Shown here piece by piece: positions 17,550 through 26,477 of a DNA stretch of 64,000 nucleotides. The DNA comes from Lutibacter sp. Lineage in GTDB: Bacteria; Bacteroidota; Bacteroidia; Flavobacteriales; Flavobacteriaceae. The position numbers and the translations under genes were made by a program. Every line of letters starts with the position of its first letter. Positions within the stretch are counted from its first letter, which is position 1. The stretch is taken from the NCBI GenBank assembly GCA_021647265.1, contig JAKIVA010000004.1, positions 25,725 through 89,724 of the forward strand. The letters run 5' to 3'. The notes beneath the pieces were generated by a model that was not told the DNA's origin, searched no databases, and saw only the letters and a list, made by a program, of their open reading frames with translations.

Positions 17550-18872
17550 ATGAATATTACAAAAGAAAATATTGATGCGTTAAATGCAGTAGTGAAAGTT
17601 GAGATTTCAGCTGCTGATTACCAAGATAAAGTAGCAACTATTTTAAAAGATTACCGTAAAAAAGCCGATATCCCCGGATTTAGAAAAGGACAAGTGCCTA
17701 TGGGAATGGTAAAAAAACAATACGGAAAGTCTGTAATGATTGATGAAGTGAATAAATTGCTACAAGAATCATTAAATAATTTTTTAGTTGAAGAAAAACT
17801 TGATATTCTTGGAAACCCACTACCAAAAATGAAAGACGATTTTTCTTGGGAAGCTGAGGATTATTTGTTCGAATTTGAGTTAGGATTAGCACCTCAGTTT
17901 GAAGTTAACTTAGATGCTAAAAAGAAAATTACGCAATACAATATTATTGCTGATGAGGAATTATTAGAAAAAGAAGTTGAAAATATTCAAAAGCGTTACG
18001 GAAAAATTATTTCTAAACCAGTTGTTGAAGAAGGTGTTAATATTACAGGAACCTTTGTGAATGAGGAAAAAGAAATCAATAAAAAATCTACTATTGAACT
18101 AGCTTCAATAAAAGGAAAAGCAAACCAAAAGAAATTTATTGGTAAAAAAGTTGGAGATGTTATTGAACTAAAAACCAAAGGTCTTTTTGATGACGACCAT
18201 AAACTAATGGGGGCACTTGGATTAGACCACGACGCCATTCACGGATTGGATATTTCAGTAACTTTTACTATAGAAGAAATTAATAAAACAGAACTTGCAG
18301 AGGTAAACCAAGAGTTATTTGATAAAGTTTTTGGTCCTGGTGTAGTTAAATCTAAGGAAGAGTTAGTTGCAAAAATAAAGGAAGATGCTGAAAAACAATT
18401 CCAAACGCAAGCTGATCAACAGTTGTTAAATGATGTGACTGAATATTTAGTTGAAAACACAAAATTTGAGTTGCCTGCTGAATTTTTAAAAAAATGGTTA
18501 GCTGTTGCCGGTGAAAAACCAATGACTTCTGAGCAAGCTGAAGAAGAATTTGAAAAATCTGAAAAAGCATTGCGTTATCAACTAATAGAAGGAAAAGTAT
18601 TAAAAGAAAACAATATTAAAATAGATTTTGAAGAGCTTAAAGAATTTGCAAAAGGTTTTGTAAAAGCGCAAATGGCTCAATACGGTCAGTTAAATCCTGA
18701 AGAAAAAGAATTGGATGATATTGTACAAAGAGTATTGAGTAATCAAGATGAGGCGAAGCGTTTACAAGAACAATTGGTAAGTCAAAAATTACTGAGCTTT
18801 TACAAAGAAAATATTACGTTTAAAGTAAAAGAAGTAAACTATGAAAAATTTGTAAAAGAAGTTTACAAATAA
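17550..18872 (+). CDS. tig: Trigger factor (ribosome-associated chaperone)
   Basis: A 440-residue chaperone that docks at the ribosome exit tunnel and holds nascent chains. The N-terminal domain contains the ribosome-binding signature GFRKGQVPMGMVKKQYG (residues about 43-59). The middle FKBP-like part (about 150-255) is shortened and diverged, so prolyl isomerase activity is doubtful; this is, I believe, common in Bacteroidota. The C-terminal arm region is rich in K and E. It has its own promoter and terminator, so it is a single-gene unit. ClpP-ClpX, its frequent neighbours, are about 3.5 kb further on. Confidence 0.95.
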   Translation: MNITKENIDALNAVVKVEISAADYQDKVATILKDYRKKADIPGFRKGQVPMGMVKKQYGKSVMIDEVNKLLQESLNNFLVEEKLDILGNPLPKMKDDFSWEAEDYLFEFELGLAPQFEVNLDAKKKITQYNIIADEELLEKEVENIQKRYGKIISKPVVEEGVNITGTFVNEEKEINKKSTIELASIKGKANQKKFIGKKVGDVIELKTKGLFDDDHKLMGALGLDHDAIHGLDISVTFTIEEINKTELAEVNQELFDKVFGPGVVKSKEELVAKIKEDAEKQFQTQADQQLLNDVTEYLVENTKFELPAEFLKKWLAVAGEKPMTSEQAEEEFEKSEKALRYQLIEGKVLKENNIKIDFEELKEFAKGFVKAQMAQYGQLNPEEKELDDIVQRVLSNQDEAKRLQEQLVSQKLLSFYKENITFKVKEVNYEKFVKEVYK

Positions 18873-18886
18873 AATAATTTAGAGCC

Positions 18887-18932
18887 ATTCCTGCCTCTCA
18901 ACTATCACTCAAGATAAACTTCGGTAGGAATC
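18887..18932. repeat. REP-like palindromic repeat, degenerate copy
   Basis: ATTCCTGCC near the left end and GGTAGGAATC at the right form an imperfect stem of about 9 bp. The halves resemble the ATTCCTGC/GCAGGAAT hairpins that I recall as dispersed in Flavobacteriaceae intergenic regions. It lies directly after tig. Confidence 0.5.
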
Positions 18933-18941
18933 TATAAAATT

Positions 18942-18976
18942 AAAACTCCTTGGTGAACTTCATTGAGGAGTTTTTT
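18942..18976 (+). terminator. Intrinsic terminator of tig
   Basis: Stem AAAACTCCT/AGGAGTTTT with a 15-base loop, followed by six T. It lies 70 bases beyond the tig stop and before the convergent helicase gene. Confidence 0.75.
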
Positions 18977-18981
18977 GTTCC

Positions 18982-19010
18982 GTTATTCTGAACCTGTTTC
19001 AGAATCTTAT
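18982..19010. repeat. REP-like palindrome (ATTCTGAA/TTCAGAAT)
   Basis: Perfect 8-bp stem ATTCTGAA (18985-18992) and TTCAGAAT (18998-19005) with a CCTGT loop, followed by CTTAT. It has the same layout as the copy at 20510-20537 (stem, ACTTG-like loop, closing stem, C/T-rich tail). Confidence 0.5.
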
Positions 19011-19051
19011 CATAATAATAGTTATTTATTTTTTAGAATCAAAGTAAAATT

Positions 19052-20383
19052 CTACTTCCGTTTTTGCCCTCTAGTTTTAGGCTTTTTGTATTTTTTAGCA
19101 ATTTCTCTTCGGTAAGAGCCACCTAAATTAACACGTCTGTTTTTTTCTTTCTTTTCGTGAAATGCAGCGCCACTTGGTTCGGCAATAGTGGTTTTTTTAC
19201 CCGTTCTTTCGGGGGCTATTTTTGGCATTTCTTCAGCGGTTTTCTGTGTAGAAATTTCAACGGTTTCAGGAAGATCCAAAACATCAATTTCTGTATTCAT
19301 TAACAGTTCAATTTCACCTAAATAATCAGCTTCTTCTTCTGTAAAAAAGGAGATGGCAGTTCCTTCTTGTTCTGCACGACCTGTTCTTCCAATTCGGTGC
19401 ATATAATTTTCAGGTTCTTCAGGAATATTAAAATTAATTACATGGCTTACATCTGTTAAATCTAAACCACGTGCAATAATATCAGTGGCAATTAAGATAT
19501 TAAAAAAGCCTTTTTCAAAGTTTTTTACAGCTCGTAAACGATAATTTTGCGTTTTGTTAGAGTGAATTACATTTGTTTCTCCAGGAAGAAGTTCTTCCAT
19601 TTCTTCAAATAAAATATTGGCTTGTTTTTTGTTTTTTACAAAAACCAATACTTTAGTAAAAGTTTCTTTATTTTTTAATAAGTGTACCAAAAAATTAATT
19701 TTTGTATAAAAATTGGGCACAGGGTAAGCAAGTTGTTGAATAGTATCTAATGGGCTTCCACTACTTGCAATTTCAATTTTAACAGGAGATTTAAAAAACT
19801 GATCTAATATACCTGCGACTTCTTTGGTTAAGGTTGCAGAGAATAAAATACTTTGACGTTTTTTTGGTAATAAATCTAATAACGTAACCAATTGCGGTCT
19901 AAAACCTAGATTCATCATTTCATCTACTTCGTCAATTACAAATTTCTGAATAAATTTCAATTTTAAAATCCCATCCAACGCTAAATCTAGTAAACGGCCT
20001 GGAGTTGCAACTAAAATATCTTGCCCTTCATACACTAACTGTTTTTGTTTATTCAGGTTTGTGCCACCATATACACCTGCAAAACGTACATTAATATAAG
20101 GTGTTAAGTTTTCAAGATCCTTTATAACTTGAACTACCAATTCTCTGGTTGGTACAATAATTAATACACGTGGATGTTTTTGAGTGGAAAACGTGAGTTG
20201 TTTTAAAATAGGTAGTAAATAAGCAAATGTTTTACCAGTTCCTGTTTGTGCAATCCCTACAATGTCTTTACCACTCATAATTTCAGAAAAAGCTTTTTCT
20301 TGAATAGGAGTTGTAGTTTCAAACCCCATTTCAGTTAGAGCATCTAATAAAAAGCGGTTTAAGTTTAAATCGGAAAAGTTCAT
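19052..20383 (-). CDS. DEAD-box-type RNA helicase (RhlE-like) with DEVD motif II
   Basis: A 443-residue ATP-dependent RNA helicase. Visible motifs are the Q-motif (TTTPIQ, residues 23-28), motif I AQTGTGKT (45-52), PTREL (78-82), TPGRLL (127-132), motif II DEVD (151-154), SATL, and motif VI HRIGRTGR. The second residue pair of motif II is VD instead of AD, a conservative change that should keep the Walker B acids. The last 70 residues form a basic tail (ending KKYKKPKTRGQKRK) likely to bind RNA. A single-gene unit, convergent with tig. Confidence 0.95.
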   Translation of the reverse strand: MNFSDLNLNRFLLDALTEMGFETTTPIQEKAFSEIMSGKDIVGIAQTGTGKTFAYLLPILKQLTFSTQKHPRVLIIVPTRELVVQVIKDLENLTPYINVRFAGVYGGTNLNKQKQLVYEGQDILVATPGRLLDLALDGILKLKFIQKFVIDEVDEMMNLGFRPQLVTLLDLLPKKRQSILFSATLTKEVAGILDQFFKSPVKIEIASSGSPLDTIQQLAYPVPNFYTKINFLVHLLKNKETFTKVLVFVKNKKQANILFEEMEELLPGETNVIHSNKTQNYRLRAVKNFEKGFFNILIATDIIARGLDLTDVSHVINFNIPEEPENYMHRIGRTGRAEQEGTAISFFTEEEADYLGEIELLMNTEIDVLDLPETVEISTQKTAEEMPKIAPERTGKKTTIAEPSGAAFHEKKEKNRRVNLGGSYRREIAKKYKKPKTRGQKRK

Positions 20384-20509
20384 TGTTCTATTTTTTGCAA
20401 ATGTACTATTTAATTAAGGAATTATTTATAAGGGTGAAACTTCTGAAGTTGTAAGGTTGTAAAGTTTATAAAGTATAAGACTAATGCTTAAACTGAGTAT
20501 AAAGTTTAC

Positions 20510-20537
20510 GTCATTCCACACTTGATACGGAATTTCA
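20510..20537. repeat. REP-like palindrome (ATTCC/GGAAT)
   Basis: A GTCATTCC half and a GGAATTTCAT half enclose an ACACTTGATAC loop. It matches the general shape of the copies at 18887, 18982 and 24390. It lies in the 203-base gap between the helicase and M1 peptidase genes. Confidence 0.5.
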
Positions 20538-20586
20538 TATTTAAAATTTGTAAATAATAAAAAATTTATGATATTGCTTAATATTC

Positions 20587-22182
20587 TTAGTCAACTTGTT
20601 CAAATAATAAATGTGTATTTGGGTCGAATTCTAGGGTTTTAACATCTCCTTTGGTGTCAATTACAAAGGGTTCATTTTTAGTTGTAATTTGAATGGTTTT
20701 AACTTCAGAAGTTCCATCTTTATAAATAAATTTTAGATCTAAAGGAAATTGAAAAATGGTTTTTTGAGTCTGTTCTACTATTAAACGAACTTTCTTATTG
20801 TAATAAATCCAATTAGTTTTGAGTGTTGGGTGTCCAGATTTATAAAGCCATTGAGAAAAGAAAATATCTAAATTTTTACCAGATGCTTTGGCCATTATAT
20901 TTTTAAAATTAGTTGTTGAAGCATTCTTGAATTTATATTTTTCATAATAATCCTGTATTCCTTTTTGAAAAATGGTGTCACCTAATTTATGTCTAAGCAT
21001 ATGTAAAATCCAAGCTCCCTTTTGATAGGAATTTGCATTTAGTAACTTCATGTAATTTGTTGTTTTGGTATCAATTACAGGGACTTGTTTTTTTTGATAA
21101 AAATTTAAAACTGTTTTACGCTCTTTTTTTATTCTTTCCAAAAAGGCGCGTTTCCCATGATTTTCTAAAATAAATAAATCTGTAAAATAGGTTGCAAACC
21201 CTTCACTTAGCCAAAGATGAGGCCAGTCAATCTCTGAAACAGCATTTCCAAACCATTGGTGAGCAATTTCATGTGCAATTAAGTCATCATGATTTTGTTT
21301 GCCATTTACAGCTTTTTCAAAATAAAAAATATTCCCAGCATTTTCCATACCTCCAAAGCGTGTTTTGGATTGTACATTTGCTAACTTTTGAAAAGGGTAT
21401 GTTCCTATATTTTTAATAAAAAAGTCGAGTATTTTTTTAGCATTAGAAAAATCATTAAATCCCTGTTCTTTTGTTTGAGGATATACCCAAGATGAAACAG
21501 GAACATTATGTGTTTCCCCAATATTTTGAACCGCAAATTTGGCAATGCCTATTACCATTACTTTTGTAGGTAGAGGAACTGATGTTTGCCAATGGTACTG
21601 TTTTGCAGTGTCATTTATGTTGGTTTCTTCAACCTGAAAACCATTGGCAATAACCTGGTAATGATTAGGAGCCTTAATAATATATTCAATGGTTGCTTTA
21701 TCTGATGGATGATCTACACAGGGAAACCAATTGTGTGCTCTGTTAGGCCAATTGTCTCCAAAGAAAGTTCTATCACCATACATGTTTTTGCTAATAATTA
21801 ATCCATCTTTTGGAACACCGCTATATTTAATGGTGTACGTGTACACTATGCCAGGAAAGGGGTGTTTAGGCTGAATTTTTATTTTGTTTTCTACGTGTGT
21901 AAAAGTAACCTTTACGTTGTTTTGATAAATAGAATCTATCACCATGCCTTTACCACTAATACTGTCCTTATTAACCAAATCAAGTTGAAATTCAGTTACA
22001 GGTTTCTTAAATTTTAGTTGAATTTGCGTTGTAGCATCAATATTGTTGGTTGTATCATTAACAATAATTGTTAACTTATAGTGTTGTATATCAATAGTAT
22101 TTAAACGTTGTTTGTAATTTTGAGCAGTAAGGGTTGAGGTTATCACCAAAAATAAGAAAGTGATGGATAAATTAATTTTCAT
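20587..22182 (-). CDS. M1 family metallopeptidase (aminopeptidase N-like), short form
   Basis: A 531-residue zinc aminopeptidase with a signal peptide (ending TSTLTAQ), so periplasmic or surface. The exopeptidase motif reads GGMENAGNIFYFE (a variant of GAMEN), and the zinc site is HEIAHQWFGN with the third ligand in WLSEGFATYF, 18 residues later. The N-terminal beta-saddle and catalytic domain are complete. The C-terminal helical domain is reduced to about 150 residues, making it shorter than E. coli PepN (870). No type IX sorting domain is visible. Probably digests peptides for nutrition. Confidence 0.94.
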   Translation of the reverse strand: MKINLSITFLFLVITSTLTAQNYKQRLNTIDIQHYKLTIIVNDTTNNIDATTQIQLKFKKPVTEFQLDLVNKDSISGKGMVIDSIYQNNVKVTFTHVENKIKIQPKHPFPGIVYTYTIKYSGVPKDGLIISKNMYGDRTFFGDNWPNRAHNWFPCVDHPSDKATIEYIIKAPNHYQVIANGFQVEETNINDTAKQYHWQTSVPLPTKVMVIGIAKFAVQNIGETHNVPVSSWVYPQTKEQGFNDFSNAKKILDFFIKNIGTYPFQKLANVQSKTRFGGMENAGNIFYFEKAVNGKQNHDDLIAHEIAHQWFGNAVSEIDWPHLWLSEGFATYFTDLFILENHGKRAFLERIKKERKTVLNFYQKKQVPVIDTKTTNYMKLLNANSYQKGAWILHMLRHKLGDTIFQKGIQDYYEKYKFKNASTTNFKNIMAKASGKNLDIFFSQWLYKSGHPTLKTNWIYYNKKVRLIVEQTQKTIFQFPLDLKFIYKDGTSEVKTIQITTKNEPFVIDTKGDVKTLEFDPNTHLLFEQVD

Positions 22183-22335
22183 ATAAAAAGGTATAAAATA
22201 AACACCAAATATACATAGAAACCTCTAAATAATTTTGAATCTACAAATCAGAAATTAAAGATTCTATAAATAAACAAATAAACAATTCATAAATACTTCA
22301 TATCTTTACACCCTTAATATTTTAAAACCTGTAAA

Positions 22336-22995
22336 ATGGATTACGGAAAAGAATTTAAAAAATTTGCAATAAAAGGCCAAGGAATTAACAGTATGCATTA
22401 CGATAAGTTGGTTAGTAGTGTTACACCATATATTATTGAAGAGCGTCAGTTAAACGTAGCACAAATGGATGTGTTTTCACGTTTAATGATGGATAGAATA
22501 ATTTTTTTAGGATCAGGTATTGATGATAATGTAGCCAATATCATACAAGCTCAATTATTATTTTTAGAAAGTGTAGACAGTTCTAAAGATATTTCAATAT
22601 ACATAAATTCTCCAGGAGGTGGTGTTTATGCTGGTTTAGGAATATATGATACAATGCAATTTATAAAACCCGATATAGCTACAATTTGTACGGGAATGGC
22701 AGCGTCAATGGGAGCTGTCTTAATGTGTGCAGGGACTAAAGGGAAACGATCTGCCTTACCACATTCACGTATAATGATTCATCAGCCAATGGGAGGCGCT
22801 CAAGGGCAAGCCAGTGATATTGAAATTACTGCGCGTGAAATATTAAAATTAAAAGATGAATTATACCAAATAATTTCTAAACATTCTGGTCAAACTATTG
22901 AGAAAGTTCATGCAGATTCTGATAGAGATTATTGGATGAAAGCTGATGAAGCAAAAGCTTATGGAATGATTGATGAAATTTTAGTGAGAAAATAA
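22336..22995 (+). CDS. clpP: ATP-dependent Clp protease proteolytic subunit
   Basis: Serine protease forming the tetradecameric ClpP barrel. The 219-residue protein carries the catalytic serine near residue 124 in MAASMGAVLM, the histidine near 149 in RIMIHQPMGG, and the aspartate in SDRDYWM. INSPGGGVYAGLGIYD forms the oxyanion region. The N-terminal extension before YDKLVSSVTPYIIEER is longer than in E. coli and may include a propeptide. clpX follows 38 bases downstream in the same orientation; together they make the ClpXP protease. Confidence 0.97.
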   Translation: MDYGKEFKKFAIKGQGINSMHYDKLVSSVTPYIIEERQLNVAQMDVFSRLMMDRIIFLGSGIDDNVANIIQAQLLFLESVDSSKDISIYINSPGGGVYAGLGIYDTMQFIKPDIATICTGMAASMGAVLMCAGTKGKRSALPHSRIMIHQPMGGAQGQASDIEITAREILKLKDELYQIISKHSGQTIEKVHADSDRDYWMKADEAKAYGMIDEILVRK

Positions 22996-23033
22996 TAAAG
23001 TTTTAAATTTAAGGTTACTAAATAACTGAAAAA

Positions 23034-24275
23034 ATGGCAAAAGAGGAAGTTTTAGAATGTTCGTTTTGTGGTAGAAAGAAGCCAGAAACCGATTTGCTTA
23101 TTGCGGGTTTAGATGCACATATTTGTGATAAGTGTATTGAGCAAGCACACGGAATTGTAATAGAAGAAATGGCTGAAAATAGTAGTTCTTCTCTCACTTC
23201 TGAATTGATTGTTAAAAAACCAAGAGAAATTAAAGAATTTATAGATCAATATATGATTGGTCAAGACCAAGCAAAACGTGTAATGTCAGTTGCGGTTTAT
23301 AACCATTATAAAAGATTATTACAACCTGTTACCAAAGATGAAGATGATGTTGAAATAGAAAAAAGTAACATTATTTTGGTAGGGGAAACAGGAACAGGAA
23401 AAACATTAATAGCTCGCACCATTGCAAAAATGTTAAATGTGCCTTTCTGTATTGTAGATGCCACTGTTTTAACTGAAGCTGGTTATGTTGGTGAAGATGT
23501 TGAAACCATATTAACACGTTTATTGCAAGCCGCAGACTATGATGTTACTAAAGCAGAACGAGGTATTGTTTTTATTGATGAGATAGATAAAATAGCACGT
23601 AAAGGTGATAATCCATCTATAACGCGTGATGTTTCAGGAGAAGGTGTTCAACAGGCATTATTGAAACTTTTAGAAGGTTCTGTAGTAAATGTTCCACCGA
23701 AAGGAGGAAGAAAACATCCTGATCAAAAATTTATTGAAGTAAATACTAAAGATATTCTCTTTATTGCTGGAGGTGCTTTTTCAGGGATTGATAAAGTAAT
23801 AGGAAAAAGGTTAAACAGGCAAGCTGTTGGGTATAGTGCTTCTATAAAAGTTGATAAAGTTGAAGAAGAAAATTTATTACAATATATTATTCCAAGTGAT
23901 TTAAAAACATTTGGTTTAATACCTGAAATTATTGGCCGTTTACCAGTGTTAACACATATGAATCCTTTAGATGAAGATACGTTAAGAGCTATTTTAACAG
24001 AGCCAAAAAACGCTATTATAAAACAGTACAAAAAACTATTTAAAATGGATGGCATTGATTTTTCTATCAATGAAAATGCATTGATGTACATCGTTGGAAA
24101 AGCTGTTGAATATAAATTAGGAGCTCGAGGGTTGAGGTCACTTTGTGAGGCGATTTTAACAGATGCAATGTTTGAATTACCAAGTACAGATGAAAAACAA
24201 CTAAAGGTTACCAAGAAATATGCCGAAAACACATTAAACAAATCAACGTTAAAAAAGTTAAAAGCAGTTTCTTAA
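23034..24275 (+). CDS. clpX: ATP-dependent Clp protease ATP-binding subunit ClpX
   Basis: AAA+ unfoldase that feeds substrates to ClpP. The 413 residues start with the C4 zinc-binding domain (CSFCGRKKPETD and HICDKCI), followed by YMIGQDQAKR, Walker A GETGTGKT, Walker B IVFIDEIDKIA, the pore loop GYVGED, and a ClpP-docking IGF-like loop region. Sensor 2 is in KLGARGLRSLCE. All key elements are intact. Co-transcribed with clpP. The 228-base gap after it holds repeat-like sequence. Confidence 0.97.
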   Translation: MAKEEVLECSFCGRKKPETDLLIAGLDAHICDKCIEQAHGIVIEEMAENSSSSLTSELIVKKPREIKEFIDQYMIGQDQAKRVMSVAVYNHYKRLLQPVTKDEDDVEIEKSNIILVGETGTGKTLIARTIAKMLNVPFCIVDATVLTEAGYVGEDVETILTRLLQAADYDVTKAERGIVFIDEIDKIARKGDNPSITRDVSGEGVQQALLKLLEGSVVNVPPKGGRKHPDQKFIEVNTKDILFIAGGAFSGIDKVIGKRLNRQAVGYSASIKVDKVEEENLLQYIIPSDLKTFGLIPEIIGRLPVLTHMNPLDEDTLRAILTEPKNAIIKQYKKLFKMDGIDFSINENALMYIVGKAVEYKLGARGLRSLCEAILTDAMFELPSTDEKQLKVTKKYAENTLNKSTLKKLKAVS

Positions 24276-24344
24276 TTAATTCTATTAAAAATACTTAATT
24301 GAGGTTGTGTAAAATGAAACAATCGTCAATCTAAACTAGATTCA

Positions 24345-24413
24345 GGTTCTCATAATGAATTGAAACAGAATGTTAATATTCTGAAATAACACTTCGACAG
24401 GCTCAGTGTGACA
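24345..24413. repeat. Repeat-rich gap with REP-like hairpins after clpX
   Basis: Two palindromic blocks. TTCAGGTTCTCAT and later ATATTCTGAA (24345-24386) form an imperfect inverted pair. CACTTCGACAGGCTCAGTG (24390-24408) ends in an inverted CACT/AGTG and is followed by TGACAT. The latter closely resembles a short sequence I recall as highly repeated in Flavobacteriaceae genomes. No open reading frame is present. Confidence 0.5.
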
Positions 24414-24503
24414 TTATTAAGAATGATAGATTTAAGTTTAACTTAAACAACCTCATTTTTTATCGAAATTTTGTAATTTAGGAATCTTAAAAAAATATAA
24501 GTA

Positions 24504-26477
24504 TTGATTTCCAGAGAAACCATAGATAGCGTTTTTGAAACTGCTCGTGTTGAGGAGGTAATTGGTGAATTTGTTCAGTTAAAAAAGGCGGGAAGTAATT
24601 TTAAAGGATTGAGCCCATTTTCTGACGAGCGAACTCCCTCGTTTATGGTTTCACCGGTAAAGCAAATTTGGAAAGATTTTAGTACAGGAAAAGGTGGGAA
24701 CGCTATCTCATTTTTAATGGAACACGAGCATTATTCATATCCAGAAGCTATCCGATATTTGGCGAAAAAATACAATATTGAAATTGAAGAAACTGAACAA
24801 ACAGACGCCCAAAAAGAGCAAGCAGATGAACGAGAAAGTATGTTTTTGGTTTCAGAATTTGCACGAGATTATTTTCATAAAATATTACTAGAAGACAATC
24901 AAGGTATAGCCATTGGATTGAGTTATTTTAAAGAGCGAGGCTTTACTGATGAAACCATTCGAAAATTTCAATTAGGGTATTCTTTAAATGAATGGGAAGC
25001 CTTTACTTCTGAAGCATTAAATAAAGGTTACAACCTTAAATATTTAGAATCAACCGGACTTACCATTGTTAAGCAAGACTTACTTTCTGATACTGGAACA
25101 AAACAATTTGACCGATTCAAAGGTCGTGTCATGTTTCCAATTCACAGTATGAGTGGACGTGTTTTAGGGTTTGGAGGAAGAATATTGATAAGTGATAAAA
25201 AAGCAGCAAAATATTTAAATTCTCCAGATAGTGATATTTACCATAAAAGTAATATTTTATATGGAATCTACTATGCAAAACAAGCCATAGCAAAACAAGA
25301 TAATTGTTATTTGGTTGAAGGCTATACAGATGTAATTTCGTTTCACCAATCTGGAATTGAGAATACAGTTGCGTCTTCAGGAACGGCACTTACAGAGAAT
25401 CAAATTAGATTGATTAACAGGCTCACAAAAAATGTAACAATCCTTTTTGATGGTGATGAAGCAGGTATTAGAGCCTCAATTCGAGGTATTGACCTCATAT
25501 TGGAGCAAGGTATGAATGTTCGGGTGCTTATGTTTCCTGATGGTGATGACCCAGATAGTTTTGCTAAAAAAGTCTCAAAGGAAGAACTGAAAGAATATTT
25601 ACAAAACAATTCACAAGATTTTATCAATTTTAAGGTGTCTTTATTAATGAAAGATGCACAAAACGACCCTGTTAAAAAAGCAGGATTAATTCGTGATATT
25701 GTGATAAGTATTTCTAAAATACCTGATAGGATTCAACGTGAAGTGTACATTCAAGAATGTTCCAGAATTATGGATATTTCTGAAAATGTTCTGTTTAGTG
25801 AATTGGCTCAACTTGATAAAAAAGAGAAGAGAGATACCACAAAAAGACCAATTCAATCTAACCCAACAGCACCTGTTTTACAAAAAACACCACAATTTGA
25901 ACAAATAGATGAACTTAAAAAATACGAACGAGAGATTATAAAAATTCTATTGTTATATGGTAATAATGAGGTTGAGTTTGAAAATTTTATTGCTGGTGAA
26001 GAAGTAGATGATAATGAAGTAACTCCTTTGAAAAAAGAATATTTTAAAAATGTAGTTTCTAATGAAATTTATTTGAATTTACAGGAAGATGAAGTTGAAT
26101 TTACCGATGAAAATTTTAAACAAATTTATTATGAAATAATACATCAGTTAAACCAAAATAAATCAATTTTAGTTGATGCCTTTATAAATCATTCAAATAC
26201 CGAAATTGCAAATTTGGTAACCAATATTTTAATGGATGATGAAAAACACACTTTAAGTGATTGGGGAAGGAAAGAAATATCTGTTAAACAAGGTGAAGAT
26301 GTTTTATTAAAAGCTGTTTTAGATGTAATATTTAATTTGAGGAGGGTTCTTATAGGTAAAAAAATAGACTCATTTCAATTAGAAGCTAAAAATAATTCTA
26401 TTGAATTATTAGAAGAAGTTAATAATTACAATAAATTAAAAGTACTTATTTCAAATAGGTTAGGTCGAGTAATTTAA
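24504..26477 (+). CDS. dnaG: DNA primase with degenerate zinc-ribbon domain
   Basis: Makes RNA primers for replication. The 657-residue protein begins with a TTG codon (ISRETIDSVFETARVEEVIG follows, the normal DnaG start). The N-terminal CHC2-type domain keeps its fold (FKGLSPFSDERTPSF and GKGGNAISFLME), but the four zinc-ligand positions are Ser37, Ser40, Asp58 and Thr61, so it cannot bind zinc in the usual way. The TOPRIM core is intact (YLVEGYTDVIS and ILFDGDEAG). The C-terminal DnaB-binding region is long. Its stop overlaps the convergent nadE stop. Confidence 0.96.
   Translation: MISRETIDSVFETARVEEVIGEFVQLKKAGSNFKGLSPFSDERTPSFMVSPVKQIWKDFSTGKGGNAISFLMEHEHYSYPEAIRYLAKKYNIEIEETEQTDAQKEQADERESMFLVSEFARDYFHKILLEDNQGIAIGLSYFKERGFTDETIRKFQLGYSLNEWEAFTSEALNKGYNLKYLESTGLTIVKQDLLSDTGTKQFDRFKGRVMFPIHSMSGRVLGFGGRILISDKKAAKYLNSPDSDIYHKSNILYGIYYAKQAIAKQDNCYLVEGYTDVISFHQSGIENTVASSGTALTENQIRLINRLTKNVTILFDGDEAGIRASIRGIDLILEQGMNVRVLMFPDGDDPDSFAKKVSKEELKEYLQNNSQDFINFKVSLLMKDAQNDPVKKAGLIRDIVISISKIPDRIQREVYIQECSRIMDISENVLFSELAQLDKKEKRDTTKRPIQSNPTAPVLQKTPQFEQIDELKKYEREIIKILLLYGNNEVEFENFIAGEEVDDNEVTPLKKEYFKNVVSNEIYLNLQEDEVEFTDENFKQIYYEIIHQLNQNKSILVDAFINHSNTEIANLVTNILMDDEKHTLSDWGRKEISVKQGEDVLLKAVLDVIFNLRRVLIGKKIDSFQLEAKNNSIELLEEVNNYNKLKVLISNRLGRVI

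Noticed and set aside
23723..24241. 172-codon open frame on the minus strand opposite clpX
   Set aside because: It lies wholly within the well-supported clpX coding region in the antisense direction, and the product has no recognisable fold; an effect of AT-rich codon use.
24430..24446. Near-palindrome TTTAAGTT-T-AACTTAAA upstream of dnaG
   Set aside because: Made only of common A/T-rich words in an AT-rich gap; too likely by chance to call an operator.
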